Source: JBPOIC01 sp052034865 (lineage in GTDB: Bacteria; UBA10199; JADFYH01). From it: DNA of 64,000 nt. Made by a program: the position numbers and the translations under genes. Positions 1-8,885 of this stretch are shown piece after piece (the first letter of the stretch is position 1; each line of letters opens with the position of its first letter). The notes under the pieces were generated by a model. That model saw only the letters and a list, made by a program, of their open reading frames with translations, was not told the origin of the DNA and searched no databases. The stretch is from contig JBPOIC010000003.1 of the NCBI GenBank assembly GCA_052034865.1, positions 1 to 64,000 on the forward strand, in the 5' to 3' direction.

Positions 1-2
1 CC

Positions 3-3000
3 ACGCATGCAAATGCACGGCGTGCGGTCGTGCGCGTGTGCGAGCAAATGGTGGAAGGTGTCGTTTCGATTTACAAAAGCGCGACCGACTTCACCCATGC
101 GAAACTGTTAGCCCTCAAACACACGATCGATATTTTCGCAGATTCTTTCCAGCCCGCTCACGCTCTCGCTTTGGCGGGTGGAGTGGGAGCTCCTACAGAA
201 GATGCTGGAATTTTGATGATGGAGGGAAATGGAAATGTTGGTGGGGTTTCAGGTCAAAATCAAAAAGTACGTGTCTTTGATTTGGCCTTAGGCAAACATG
301 AAAATCTTCTTTCTGGTTTTGTCGGAACCGCCGAAGAGCTCACGAGAAAAACTGCAGCCGAGGTATCTAAATATATTGAAGGAAAAAAGAAGACGAAGAA
401 AGCAACACAACCTTCTGATGTAGTGGTTCTGGCTGTAATTCGAAGATCACTTGCCGATATTGGCCTTTCTCTCAAGGGAGAAGAAAATACAATCTTTGAG
501 ACTCAGAAAGAAATGGCGGCTGAAGAAGCCAGGATGGCGGGTGAAGTTAACTATGTCCCTAAAGCAGGCGACGAGAAGTTTATCCAAGAAAGCCTTGCAA
601 GTTATGACTCTACCCCGCTCGGTAGCGGGGCCCTTAGCGAAGCTGCCGATAGTGCTTTCAAAAGCGCACTTCTTGAAATCGCCCCAGACCGTAGTAATTT
701 TCCGGAGATTAAAAGGAGACTTCTTCGAATCATTCGCACCGATTATTTTCTGAAATTTCGAGCAGAGGGGGGCGTTGTCTGCCTAAGACGATTGGATGAT
801 TTTCTTTCAATTCTCGAAAGAAATGGTTCGGTAGACCCTTGGTGGGCAAATTACCTGAAAGAGAACCCTGCAAATGTCAGACAGGTGATGTTTAAGTTGG
901 AAAGAAAACACCAGGAAAATGAAGATGGCTACAATTTCCTGGTAAACAACACCTATATTCTTGAAGCCGCCATGAGTTTGCCCGATGAGTCTTTGGCTAA
1001 TGAAGGAGGTCAGTTACTTTGGCTACTTCCGGATCGTTTAATCGATCGTCTTTCAATCAGCCCCAAAGGTCATCCGACCGTTACCGCCCAAATTACTTTC
1101 GATCGCAGCACGCCTGAAGAAATTGTCGAATTAAGAAAACAGGACCAATGGCCCGAGGTGATTTCCAGAACTACCGTCGAAGGTGTTCATGGAAATGATT
1201 CTCATCCCTTCGAGGTTTGGGCCCATGATGCCAGACTTCATAGACCACTGCTAAATACTTATTCCCCTGAATTTAGAAAGAACCTTTATCTTATTGCCCA
1301 AGCCTTTCATGAAACCTTGGGGAAATTACCTGAAAATTTAAAACCCCTTGTTGAGGCTTTTGATGCTCAGAAATATCTAGAACACATTGTTGAAGGAGGT
1401 TGTTTCAGAAAGCCCGATCTTTTAACCAAAACGACAGAGGAAGGGCCTTATGGAAATTCTTCATACCAGGATGCGTTTCTTAAATTATTTCAGTTTCTAG
1501 ACCATTTATTCCCTCTGCATTTCGTTGCGCAAGACAACGCAACTGCAGCGGCTTATTTTTTCAAGGATTTAACCGAGGCAATACCGACCGACTCACCTCA
1601 CCGAGAAGAAACCCTGAATGCCTTTAAAGATGCATGTCCGTCTGATTGGGTTGAAGTTGAAGCGGCTGTTTTAAAACTTACTTCGCCCCATCTATCCCTC
1701 TGGAAGAAATATTTTGGAAGAGATGAGCAAAAGCCTTTGCATGATGCATTAACAGCGGCTGCAGCAAAACTGGATTCTGGTTCTTTAGACATACCCGAGA
1801 ATCGCTCCCAATTTATTGCAGGTTTTGTAGGAGAGCTGATTCGAAAGGTTTACGACTCCGCGTCACCTGGAAGAGAATATCCTAATACGATATTCTATAA
1901 TCTGAATTCTATCTTCGAAATTCTCACCATGGTTGTTTCAGAAGGCACAACCGAATCTTCTGTATTTCATCAATTTGAAACCCATCTGGACACATCGCTG
2001 TACCCGCCACCCGAATCCTCAGTAGACTCGAGTGCTTCCTTTATTAATCCTGATCGAATCATTAACCTTATTCGGGAACATTTGAGCGTTAATGAAGAAA
2101 CACTGACAAAAATAAACCGCCTCTTTTCGCTGCGGACAGGACCTATCTCTGCAACATCACCAACTTCAGAGCCTGGACACGAAATTGCATTTCGAGAGGG
2201 TTTTGGTTTCAAAATTATACCTGTTTCAGGTTCTAGAGGCTTCACCCTTCTTGAGCCTCTTTTGGGAATCGTCGGCATCAGCAGTGTTGCTGCGGGTATA
2301 AAAGCCCTCGGCAGTCACTCCTTTTCGATGAGTGATCTCATCGCCTCGGCGGCGGGATCCGTCTCTCTCCATGATTCTGTAAAACTGGTTGCAGGTGTTG
2401 CACTCACGGGTGTGGTCGCGATGGCGTTTTGGGAGAAGGGGATTTTTGGAGGGTTAAGGGAAGTAGCTGCAGATGCAGCAAGGAAAGTTTTTAGTGCTGC
2501 AATCAAAGCGGCTGAGGCTATTCACGCTGCGAGTACAGGAGACACAAAAAGAGTTGTGACTTTAGAAGAGCTTCTTGCCCAACAACCCGCAAATGAGACT
2601 GAGGTGTTTTGTACTTGGGATAATACTCCTTACTTTGTGGTGACATCAGCAAAACGTCACACCAATTTTCCAGACACTCTTGTTAACGGAAAAACGAAAG
2701 GATGGAGTCGAGAAGATCAAAAATATCTGGAGATGGAAATTACCCTGGTAACGAAAAAGCCGGAAGGAATCGAAAATTATTTCAAATCTGAAGCTTTGGA
2801 TGAAGTTGATGCTTTTCTGCCTCGTTTCGCGCTGATGTTTATAGATCGAGATCTGCGTGACCCTGTCTTCACATCCTTTTACACGGCCGCCAAAAATGTA
2901 GGGCTTCTCACTCAAAAGGGAACAACCCATTTAAAACTGGTAGTAGATCGCGATACCGAAACAATCCTCGAAATTTCCTGCGAGGAACTTCCTCAAAATC

Positions 3001-6000
3001 AAAACAAGTTCACCGCCAGAGGCTTCCGAAAAAACGACCGCGGCTTCGCTCTCTTCGAACCGATGGCCGTCACCGCCACAGCGGTTGGAATTTTTGCCCT
3101 GCTGAAACACTCGCCCGATTTCGCCTCGGCCCTGGCGCATCGGGTGTCGGAGGGCATCCAACCAATAAGCGAAGCCCTGGCCCAGGCCTTTTTATTGGCC
3201 CACGATCTCGCGTCTCAGGCCGCTCACGTCGCATACACGATGGGTCAGGCCGCGCTGGAAGTGATCGCCACGTCCATCGCCGCCGCCGCGAAGGGAAATG
3301 TTTTTTTCACGATGGGAAATGTACAGGAGGCAACAGGGGCCACGATTGATTTAGATTGGGATTCGACTACAGCGCCTGCAGTACCTGTAAGAAACGAGAG
3401 ACTTTCAAAGACAAATTCTCGCCGGATTGATTCTCAGAGCTATTGTGATTTCTGGAGCTGCATGAGTGTCGAGACGGTTTCTTCTGACATCCCACCTCAA
3501 CGAATACGACTCGAAGCGGTTCTCACAGATCATTCTCGAATGCAACTCGGTCTGAGAAGTACCTCCCCTAATCGTGATCCAAAATTTAGGAGACAAGCTC
3601 TCCAACTGTGGGGCCACTTGCGTAGCGCCGTCCTCAATCGTCATTCTCCTGCTCATCCCTTTTTTGAAGCCGTTCAAATCGAAGTTGAAAGACTGAATTC
3701 TGAGGGCAAATCCTTCGATACTGTTGAGATGGTTTATGACGTGTCTCATCAGAAACCACCCTTTGTAAGATTTACGAATGGGACTGTACTGGTTGCTCAG
3801 GTGGATTTTTCGGAGGTTCAGACTGAACGACGAGTCTACATAGATCAACCTCATGTCGTTGCAGAAGTGCATCCCAATGCAGCACGTATAGAAGAAGGTG
3901 TAGAAGAAACACCTCCTGAAAGCGGAGTTATCCGACGACCTGGAACGCTTGGAGCGATCATTCCCTTTGGCCTTTTTGAGGGATCAGACGCACACGCCCT
4001 CGGCCTGCGCACGATGTTTGGGGAGGATACGGTTGTAGAGAAAGTCCGAGTTTGGGTGTTTAAACATGGGGCACAATTGGGAGAATCCGCCCTTCGTCAT
4101 CCTTATCTTGCCGGAGCTATTGTTGGATTAGTTTCTTCAATCTTATTTTGGTATGTGTTGCGTCGGGATTTAGAAGTGGATGCTGATACTGAGCAACCAA
4201 AACCTGCTAATAAAACACCACAACCTGGTTTGAAAAACACTGGCCCTGTTGGAATTAATAACGAAATTGTTGAAGGCAATGTTGAGCAAGTGCTCAAAGA
4301 TTTTTATCTGCATCCTGAACACTGGAACAACCGGCCTATTTCCGAAATCTTCTGGCGTTTTCAAGACAAAGTACTGGGGACTCGAGCTGTCTTAACTAAA
4401 ACAGTGGAAGTGCCCGTTCTAGTTTTGGATATTTTAGGATCTGAAATCCCAAGTAAAAAAATTGCCCTCACTGCACTTGTCGTTGGTGAGGCTTCAAGAG
4501 GTCCTTTATTTAGCTACGAAACAGCCTTTGGGTCAGAACCTACGGTAGACAAGCTCCATCAATACCTGGATTGCACGACTGCAAACAGCAAGCCCCCGTG
4601 GAACCTTTATCAAGCGTACGCCGAAAATGAGGGGCTTTTTAAATCCGCCGCACCCCTTGAAGTAACTCTCATTCTCGATTCCAATGGAAAGGTGTTTTCC
4701 ATTCACCTGCCAGAGAAAAATCAAACATTTAAAATCAAAGGTTTTGAAGAAGCTGGCTCCGACGATTTACCGCCTAGACCCTCAGGATCATCCCCAAGAA
4801 GTTCGGGAATTTTTCCTGCAGGATTTTTTGCTGAGGAATATGAGCTTCCAGTTAAAGAGACTCAAGATCCTAAAAACCCCGAACGCGGCTTCATCACCCT
4901 CGCTCCACTGGTTTCTTTAGCCGCGCTTACCGGCGCATTTTTACTCGCGCGCGCAAACCCACAGCTCGCAGCGGATGTGATCCACACCACTAAAGATTTT
5001 ACTCTCGGGGCAATTCAGGATCTGGTGAGTGCGTATGACAGCGCCACCCAGGCCGCGACAACGCTGTATCACAGCGCGGCCGAAATGCTCGCCGCCCTTG
5101 CCGCCCTGGCGAAAGGAAAGATGATTGTGGGAATAGGGATAACGACAGGTGCAGCTTCTGATGAATCCATTAAAGTGGATGGCCTCACCTACACCCCCAA
5201 GCATACTGAAACAGATGAAATTTTTTGGAATGGGAGAAAGATCATCCTCGAAGCTGTTTGGATGGGTTACGCTAATACTCCTATAAGTTTTAACGATGAA
5301 GCAAGAGCGCTCTTAGGCGTGGGAAAACTCAAACTCTTTGTTCAGGCCTTTCTAAATGCGCCAACACCACCCAAGGCAGCTGATTTTAAAATGAGTGGAA
5401 ATGTTGCGGATTTTGTTGCCAAATATTTGAAAGGTTCTCTTCTGCTGTACGCTGCTGCATTAAATGAGGATTTTACCATCCGTGCCTACCTGCTGCCCGG
5501 CGATGCGCAAACCGGAGGGGTTCATTCCATTAATCTTTTAGGGAGACTTCGGGTTACCCAACCCACGTTTGAGGGAGAGGATATTACTTTGGATAATGTC
5601 CCTCCCCCCTCTACACAACCTGCACGACCTCTTTTACCTGTAACTCAACCACCTTGTGTCAAAACGACAGACATTACTCTTAATTTGGGTCTTGGCGATT
5701 TTGTGAAGGTACGCATTGCGTGGGAAGGAGAACAGCTCCCGGACACAAAAAAACAAAAAATCTTGAAACAAATTGAGCAACTCATCCTACATAATAATAT
5801 ACCGACCGATCTTCGAGGAGATGCGGTTGATCATATTCTCCATTGTAAAGGTGCAGATCGAATTTACAAAAATCCCAAGGGTATAAGTGTCTCATGTGAA
5901 ATTGCCGTCGATGATAAAGACTGCACACTGACAAGATTTCAGATTTTTGATAGGAATCAGGAAATAGTTCGATTACCTCTCCCTAATCTTCCCAACCCAA

Positions 6001-6938
6001 GCTTAGAGCTACAAACTGTAACCAATAACTTTCTTCTCGGTGACGGTAGGTATGGAGTTCTTTCAGTTGTATGGGAAAATATACCGAGGTTTATCCGTGA
6101 AGGTGATCTCGTAAATTTCTTGGTTTCGTGTCGGACACAATTGGACAAAGCTTTGCTTGTCATTCCCTCAACACCGGACTCTGTTCCAAGACTCATTGCT
6201 CAACAATTAGGCCCGAATCAAACGGCTGAACTTTGTGCCTGTTTGGATTTTGATCCGGATACCGCTCAAATGAGAATTATTGGATATAAGGTTTATAGGT
6301 TAGATGTTTTCTACCCTTGGGACGATAAGAGCGTTCTGATTAGAAAACTGCTTTTTGACTCCAGAAATCCCTCGTTTACACAAACAAGTCGTGTCGCCTT
6401 TCAGTTGAATGAAAGCACTTATTCGCACACTGCTGCTGTTCAATCTAATCTCGGACAATGGACCGTAAATCTGGTTCTTGTGGAAAGCCCCGCAGAGACC
6501 TCATCCCCCTTGAGCGATCCTGCTGCTGAAATTGCCGGGTATATTTCCGCTGCAAGACGGCTCATAAAACATGGAAATGGCCCTTTAGAAGATAACGAAC
6601 CAAAATTAGTATTTTTAAATTCCACAGACGCAAACGTCGCTCAATTCATACACCCCCAATTCAACCTCACTTTACCACCCTTCAGCATCGATGGTAATAG
6701 GACCGTCCTCTCTTATAATACTGAAGATGCTGGTTTTGCCACATGGCTTCCTTCGGATCCTCAGGGCGAAAGTTACAATGAAGTCACGTTTTATATAGGA
6801 AGGGATGGGGTGGTGCACGCCATTCAAACTACTCAGAACCTCGGAAGTGAAGGTAAAAAAACGACTACAACAACTCATTATCTGAGACCAGGCGCTGAGC
6901 TTGTTTATGAAACTCAACCGATTGTGTCTTTGAAATAA
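3..6938 (+). CDS. Giant modular protein of unknown function, 5' end outside the window
   Basis: The frame is open to the window edge, and the first GTG at 30 has no ribosome binding site, so the N-terminus is probably missing. About 2,310 codons are visible. Hydrophobic or alanine-rich helical blocks, encoded by GC-richer DNA at about 2230-2560, 3040-3300, 3960-4160 and 4880-5125, alternate with 300-600 residue polar, beta-rich stretches from AT-richer DNA. Three blocks open with related motifs: SRGFTLLEP (2232-2258), RGFALFEP (3039-3062) and ERGFITLAP (4881-4907). The visible N-terminus resembles the end of another block (VEGVVSIYKSATDF compared with LVSAYDSATQA near 5020). Parts of the polar stretches also look related, for example FYTAAKNVGLL near 2880 and LYQAYAENEGLF near 4610. 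I recognise no known domain. A modular envelope protein is the best guess. The reading frame is very secure and the function unknown. Confidence 0.85.
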   Translation, partial: THANARRAVVRVCEQMVEGVVSIYKSATDFTHAKLLALKHTIDIFADSFQPAHALALAGGVGAPTEDAGILMMEGNGNVGGVSGQNQKVRVFDLALGKHENLLSGFVGTAEELTRKTAAEVSKYIEGKKKTKKATQPSDVVVLAVIRRSLADIGLSLKGEENTIFETQKEMAAEEARMAGEVNYVPKAGDEKFIQESLASYDSTPLGSGALSEAADSAFKSALLEIAPDRSNFPEIKRRLLRIIRTDYFLKFRAEGGVVCLRRLDDFLSILERNGSVDPWWANYLKENPANVRQVMFKLERKHQENEDGYNFLVNNTYILEAAMSLPDESLANEGGQLLWLLPDRLIDRLSISPKGHPTVTAQITFDRSTPEEIVELRKQDQWPEVISRTTVEGVHGNDSHPFEVWAHDARLHRPLLNTYSPEFRKNLYLIAQAFHETLGKLPENLKPLVEAFDAQKYLEHIVEGGCFRKPDLLTKTTEEGPYGNSSYQDAFLKLFQFLDHLFPLHFVAQDNATAAAYFFKDLTEAIPTDSPHREETLNAFKDACPSDWVEVEAAVLKLTSPHLSLWKKYFGRDEQKPLHDALTAAAAKLDSGSLDIPENRSQFIAGFVGELIRKVYDSASPGREYPNTIFYNLNSIFEILTMVVSEGTTESSVFHQFETHLDTSLYPPPESSVDSSASFINPDRIINLIREHLSVNEETLTKINRLFSLRTGPISATSPTSEPGHEIAFREGFGFKIIPVSGSRGFTLLEPLLGIVGISSVAAGIKALGSHSFSMSDLIASAAGSVSLHDSVKLVAGVALTGVVAMAFWEKGIFGGLREVAADAARKVFSAAIKAAEAIHAASTGDTKRVVTLEELLAQQPANETEVFCTWDNTPYFVVTSAKRHTNFPDTLVNGKTKGWSREDQKYLEMEITLVTKKPEGIENYFKSEALDEVDAFLPRFALMFIDRDLRDPVFTSFYTAAKNVGLLTQKGTTHLKLVVDRDTETILEISCEELPQNQNKFTARGFRKNDRGFALFEPMAVTATAVGIFALLKHSPDFASALAHRVSEGIQPISEALAQAFLLAHDLASQAAHVAYTMGQAALEVIATSIAAAAKGNVFFTMGNVQEATGATIDLDWDSTTAPAVPVRNERLSKTNSRRIDSQSYCDFWSCMSVETVSSDIPPQRIRLEAVLTDHSRMQLGLRSTSPNRDPKFRRQALQLWGHLRSAVLNRHSPAHPFFEAVQIEVERLNSEGKSFDTVEMVYDVSHQKPPFVRFTNGTVLVAQVDFSEVQTERRVYIDQPHVVAEVHPNAARIEEGVEETPPESGVIRRPGTLGAIIPFGLFEGSDAHALGLRTMFGEDTVVEKVRVWVFKHGAQLGESALRHPYLAGAIVGLVSSILFWYVLRRDLEVDADTEQPKPANKTPQPGLKNTGPVGINNEIVEGNVEQVLKDFYLHPEHWNNRPISEIFWRFQDKVLGTRAVLTKTVEVPVLVLDILGSEIPSKKIALTALVVGEASRGPLFSYETAFGSEPTVDKLHQYLDCTTANSKPPWNLYQAYAENEGLFKSAAPLEVTLILDSNGKVFSIHLPEKNQTFKIKGFEEAGSDDLPPRPSGSSPRSSGIFPAGFFAEEYELPVKETQDPKNPERGFITLAPLVSLAALTGAFLLARANPQLAADVIHTTKDFTLGAIQDLVSAYDSATQAATTLYHSAAEMLAALAALAKGKMIVGIGITTGAASDESIKVDGLTYTPKHTETDEIFWNGRKIILEAVWMGYANTPISFNDEARALLGVGKLKLFVQAFLNAPTPPKAADFKMSGNVADFVAKYLKGSLLLYAAALNEDFTIRAYLLPGDAQTGGVHSINLLGRLRVTQPTFEGEDITLDNVPPPSTQPARPLLPVTQPPCVKTTDITLNLGLGDFVKVRIAWEGEQLPDTKKQKILKQIEQLILHNNIPTDLRGDAVDHILHCKGADRIYKNPKGISVSCEIAVDDKDCTLTRFQIFDRNQEIVRLPLPNLPNPSLELQTVTNNFLLGDGRYGVLSVVWENIPRFIREGDLVNFLVSCRTQLDKALLVIPSTPDSVPRLIAQQLGPNQTAELCACLDFDPDTAQMRIIGYKVYRLDVFYPWDDKSVLIRKLLFDSRNPSFTQTSRVAFQLNESTYSHTAAVQSNLGQWTVNLVLVESPAETSSPLSDPAAEIAGYISAARRLIKHGNGPLEDNEPKLVFLNSTDANVAQFIHPQFNLTLPPFSIDGNRTVLSYNTEDAGFATWLPSDPQGESYNEVTFYIGRDGVVHAIQTTQNLGSEGKKTTTTTHYLRPGAELVYETQPIVSLK

Positions 6939-7019
6939 CCTCCAGCAGAAAAAGCAGGAGGGGAACCATCTGTATTACAAATGGTGCAACAAGCGTTGGA
7001 TGAAGACCGAAAGCCTTAA
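6939..7019 (+). other. Coding-like in-frame extension beyond the stop of the giant gene
   Basis: Directly after the TAA at 6936-6938 the same frame stays open for 26 codons to a second TAA at 7017-7019. The predicted tail is polar and protein-like (it begins PPAEKAGGEPSV and ends QQALDEDRKP). This suggests that the natural C-terminus lies here and that 6936-6938 is a recent nonsense change or a readthrough site. A chance open stretch of this length cannot be excluded. Confidence 0.4.
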
Positions 7020-7032
7020 TCTTTCTTCACCG

Positions 7033-8766
7033 CTACTTCACTTGGGAAACATCTCTTCTGATTTCGATGATTACCTGTGTTCCTTTCCCCACCTCACTCT
7101 CAATCTTAAGCGACGCCCCGTGCTGCAAAAGAATCCGGCGGGCGATCGCCATGCCGAGTCCCAAACCGGTTGCGCGCGTACTCATGAAATCCTCAAAAAT
7201 TTTATCAAGCCGCTCTTTTGAAATTCCAGCGCCTGTATCTTCGATTTCAAGATGAAATCCTTCAGGGACCGAACGACTCCGCAGGGTTAGATCTCCTCCC
7301 TCGGGCATAGCCTGAAGGGCGTTGGAAACAAGATTGCTGAGGGCACGGTTTAATGTAGTGGGATCCGCAAGAATCGCCTGTTCTGGATTTTCAAGCTGAA
7401 CGTGGATCTGAACCTTCTGCTCATGCGCAACCGAAGCGAACGTGCTGACAAGATCGGCGATCAGTTTTCCGATTTCAAGACGAATGGGATTGAAAGGAAT
7501 TGCCTGAGTGACCTTTTTAAGATCACCCAAAAAGCGGTTCACCTTGCCAAACTCGCGATCGACAATATCACGAAAGGTTTGTCGAAATTCCGGATCGTGA
7601 TGTTTTTTCTCCAAAAGACGCGCCGAGCTCGCAATGGACTGAATGGGATGTTTTAGATCGTGCGCCAGACCCGAAGCAATACGACCAAACACGGCGTGCC
7701 GCTCTTCGATGAGAAGGCGGGATTGAACGGTTTTGAGCCGTTGGGCCATCGAGTTGAAGGCCTCAGCCAGATGATGAAACTCATCCTGCGTAGAAAGATG
7801 AATGCGGTAATCCAGATTTCCTTTCGCAAGCTCCTCAGTGGCCTCAATCAAAAGCCGAGTCGGCTTGAGAATGTTTTTCTTTCCACTCCCATAACCCACA
7901 CAAACCACAACGCCCATCAACACAACCAGAACAACGGAGAGTAAAATCGAAATGCGGTAAGCCAGCTGATAGGCCTGCGAGGCAGGCTCTTCGATCAGGA
8001 TGTACCAGGAAAGAGGCGGCGGAAGCTGCATTCCTACCGCCAAAACCTCTTCTTTTTTTGAAGGGTGAATTAAGCTGCCGCGGTTTTGAAGAATCTCCTG
8101 TCTGAACTCAAACAGCTCGGAAATCTGGTGCGTAAAGACCTGACTTTTTTTGGATCCATCTCCTGTGGCAATGAGATAGCCGTCCTGATCAAGGACGTGC
8201 ATGAAACCTTTCGATCCGATCTGGATCTGATCGACCAAATACCAAAGATGCATGAGGTTGATCTCGGCAATCAGAACTGCCTGCTCTTTTCCCAAATGAT
8301 GCACGGGAAAAGCCGCCGTCATCGCCGGCGTGAGATCATCCTTCAGATAAAAAGAAGAAATATACTCGGGTTGTGAACGAACCGACTCCAGGCCTGTTTT
8401 TCCAATCTCACTTAAATCGGAAGCTTTTAAATCGCTCGTAGCGATCATCCCCCCTTCGGGCGTGCGCAAGGTAAGGGAATTAAACTGATCAAAGCGGTTT
8501 CTGTAATTTTTCAGAACACGCTCGATCTGCCAGGTCTGTAAATCAATGTGATTCAGATTTTCTGAAAGGGTTTTCAGCGTCGTGAGCGCATCACTCAAGT
8601 AAATTTGCACTCCCTCTCCCGCACGCAGACTCACCTGATAATTTCCTTCCCGAACCGAGGTAATCGTTCCCTGCCGAACCTGCACGATGGAAAAAATTCC
8701 AAAAATCCCGAGCGGAAGCATTGAGGCGATGAGGATAAGTAATATGAGTTTGCGCGAAAGAGACAT
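7033..8766 (-). CDS. Membrane sensor histidine kinase (Cache-like sensor, HAMP, HisKA, HATPase_c)
   Basis: This 577-residue protein has an N-terminal membrane helix (about residues 7-28) and a periplasmic sensor of about 230 residues resembling a double Cache domain. A second membrane helix follows near residues 270-295, then a HAMP linker (LAKGNLDYRI) and a dimerisation/phosphoacceptor domain with the H-box GLAHDLKHPIQS. The ATP-binding domain has an N-box (NLVSNALQAMP), a G1 box (DTGAGIS) and a G2 box (TGLGLGMAI). It resembles NtrB-type kinases that partner NtrC-family regulators. It lies 118 bp downstream of a peptide-binding protein on the same strand, which suggests co-transcription. No response regulator is adjacent; the nearest NtrC-type protein is at 31165-32583. 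The ligand is unknown. Confidence 0.9.
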   Translation of the reverse strand: MSLSRKLILLILIASMLPLGIFGIFSIVQVRQGTITSVREGNYQVSLRAGEGVQIYLSDALTTLKTLSENLNHIDLQTWQIERVLKNYRNRFDQFNSLTLRTPEGGMIATSDLKASDLSEIGKTGLESVRSQPEYISSFYLKDDLTPAMTAAFPVHHLGKEQAVLIAEINLMHLWYLVDQIQIGSKGFMHVLDQDGYLIATGDGSKKSQVFTHQISELFEFRQEILQNRGSLIHPSKKEEVLAVGMQLPPPLSWYILIEEPASQAYQLAYRISILLSVVLVVLMGVVVCVGYGSGKKNILKPTRLLIEATEELAKGNLDYRIHLSTQDEFHHLAEAFNSMAQRLKTVQSRLLIEERHAVFGRIASGLAHDLKHPIQSIASSARLLEKKHHDPEFRQTFRDIVDREFGKVNRFLGDLKKVTQAIPFNPIRLEIGKLIADLVSTFASVAHEQKVQIHVQLENPEQAILADPTTLNRALSNLVSNALQAMPEGGDLTLRSRSVPEGFHLEIEDTGAGISKERLDKIFEDFMSTRATGLGLGMAIARRILLQHGASLKIESEVGKGTQVIIEIRRDVSQVK

Positions 8767-8820
8767 GGGAATTAGGATTCTGGATTCTATCTTCTGATTC
8801 CTGGATTCTGATTGTTTTGA

Positions 8821-8885
8821 TTCCCCTCCTTTGGAGGGGTGCCCGTCCAGCTGGATTCAAGGCTCTTCTTCTGAATTCTGGACTC
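8821..8885. repeat. Dispersed palindromic repeat, family B, copy 1
   Basis: A CCCTCC/GGAGGG hairpin is followed by GGTGCCCGTCCAG and then GGATTCAAGG with TTCTTCTGAAT. The same arrangement recurs at 57039-57112 with small changes, so it is a two-copy intergenic repeat rather than a local feature. The region just before it (8767-8820) consists of short degenerate GGATTCTG-like repeats. Confidence 0.65.

Noticed and set aside
3405..3872. 155-codon minus-strand frame inside the giant gene
   Set aside because: It is antisense to a continuous coding frame of over 2,300 codons, with no start signal or domain.
8767..8884. Short GGATTCTG tandem-like repeats considered as a CRISPR or satellite array
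   Set aside because: Units are short, irregular and without spacers of constant length. They belong to the low-complexity flank of repeat family B.
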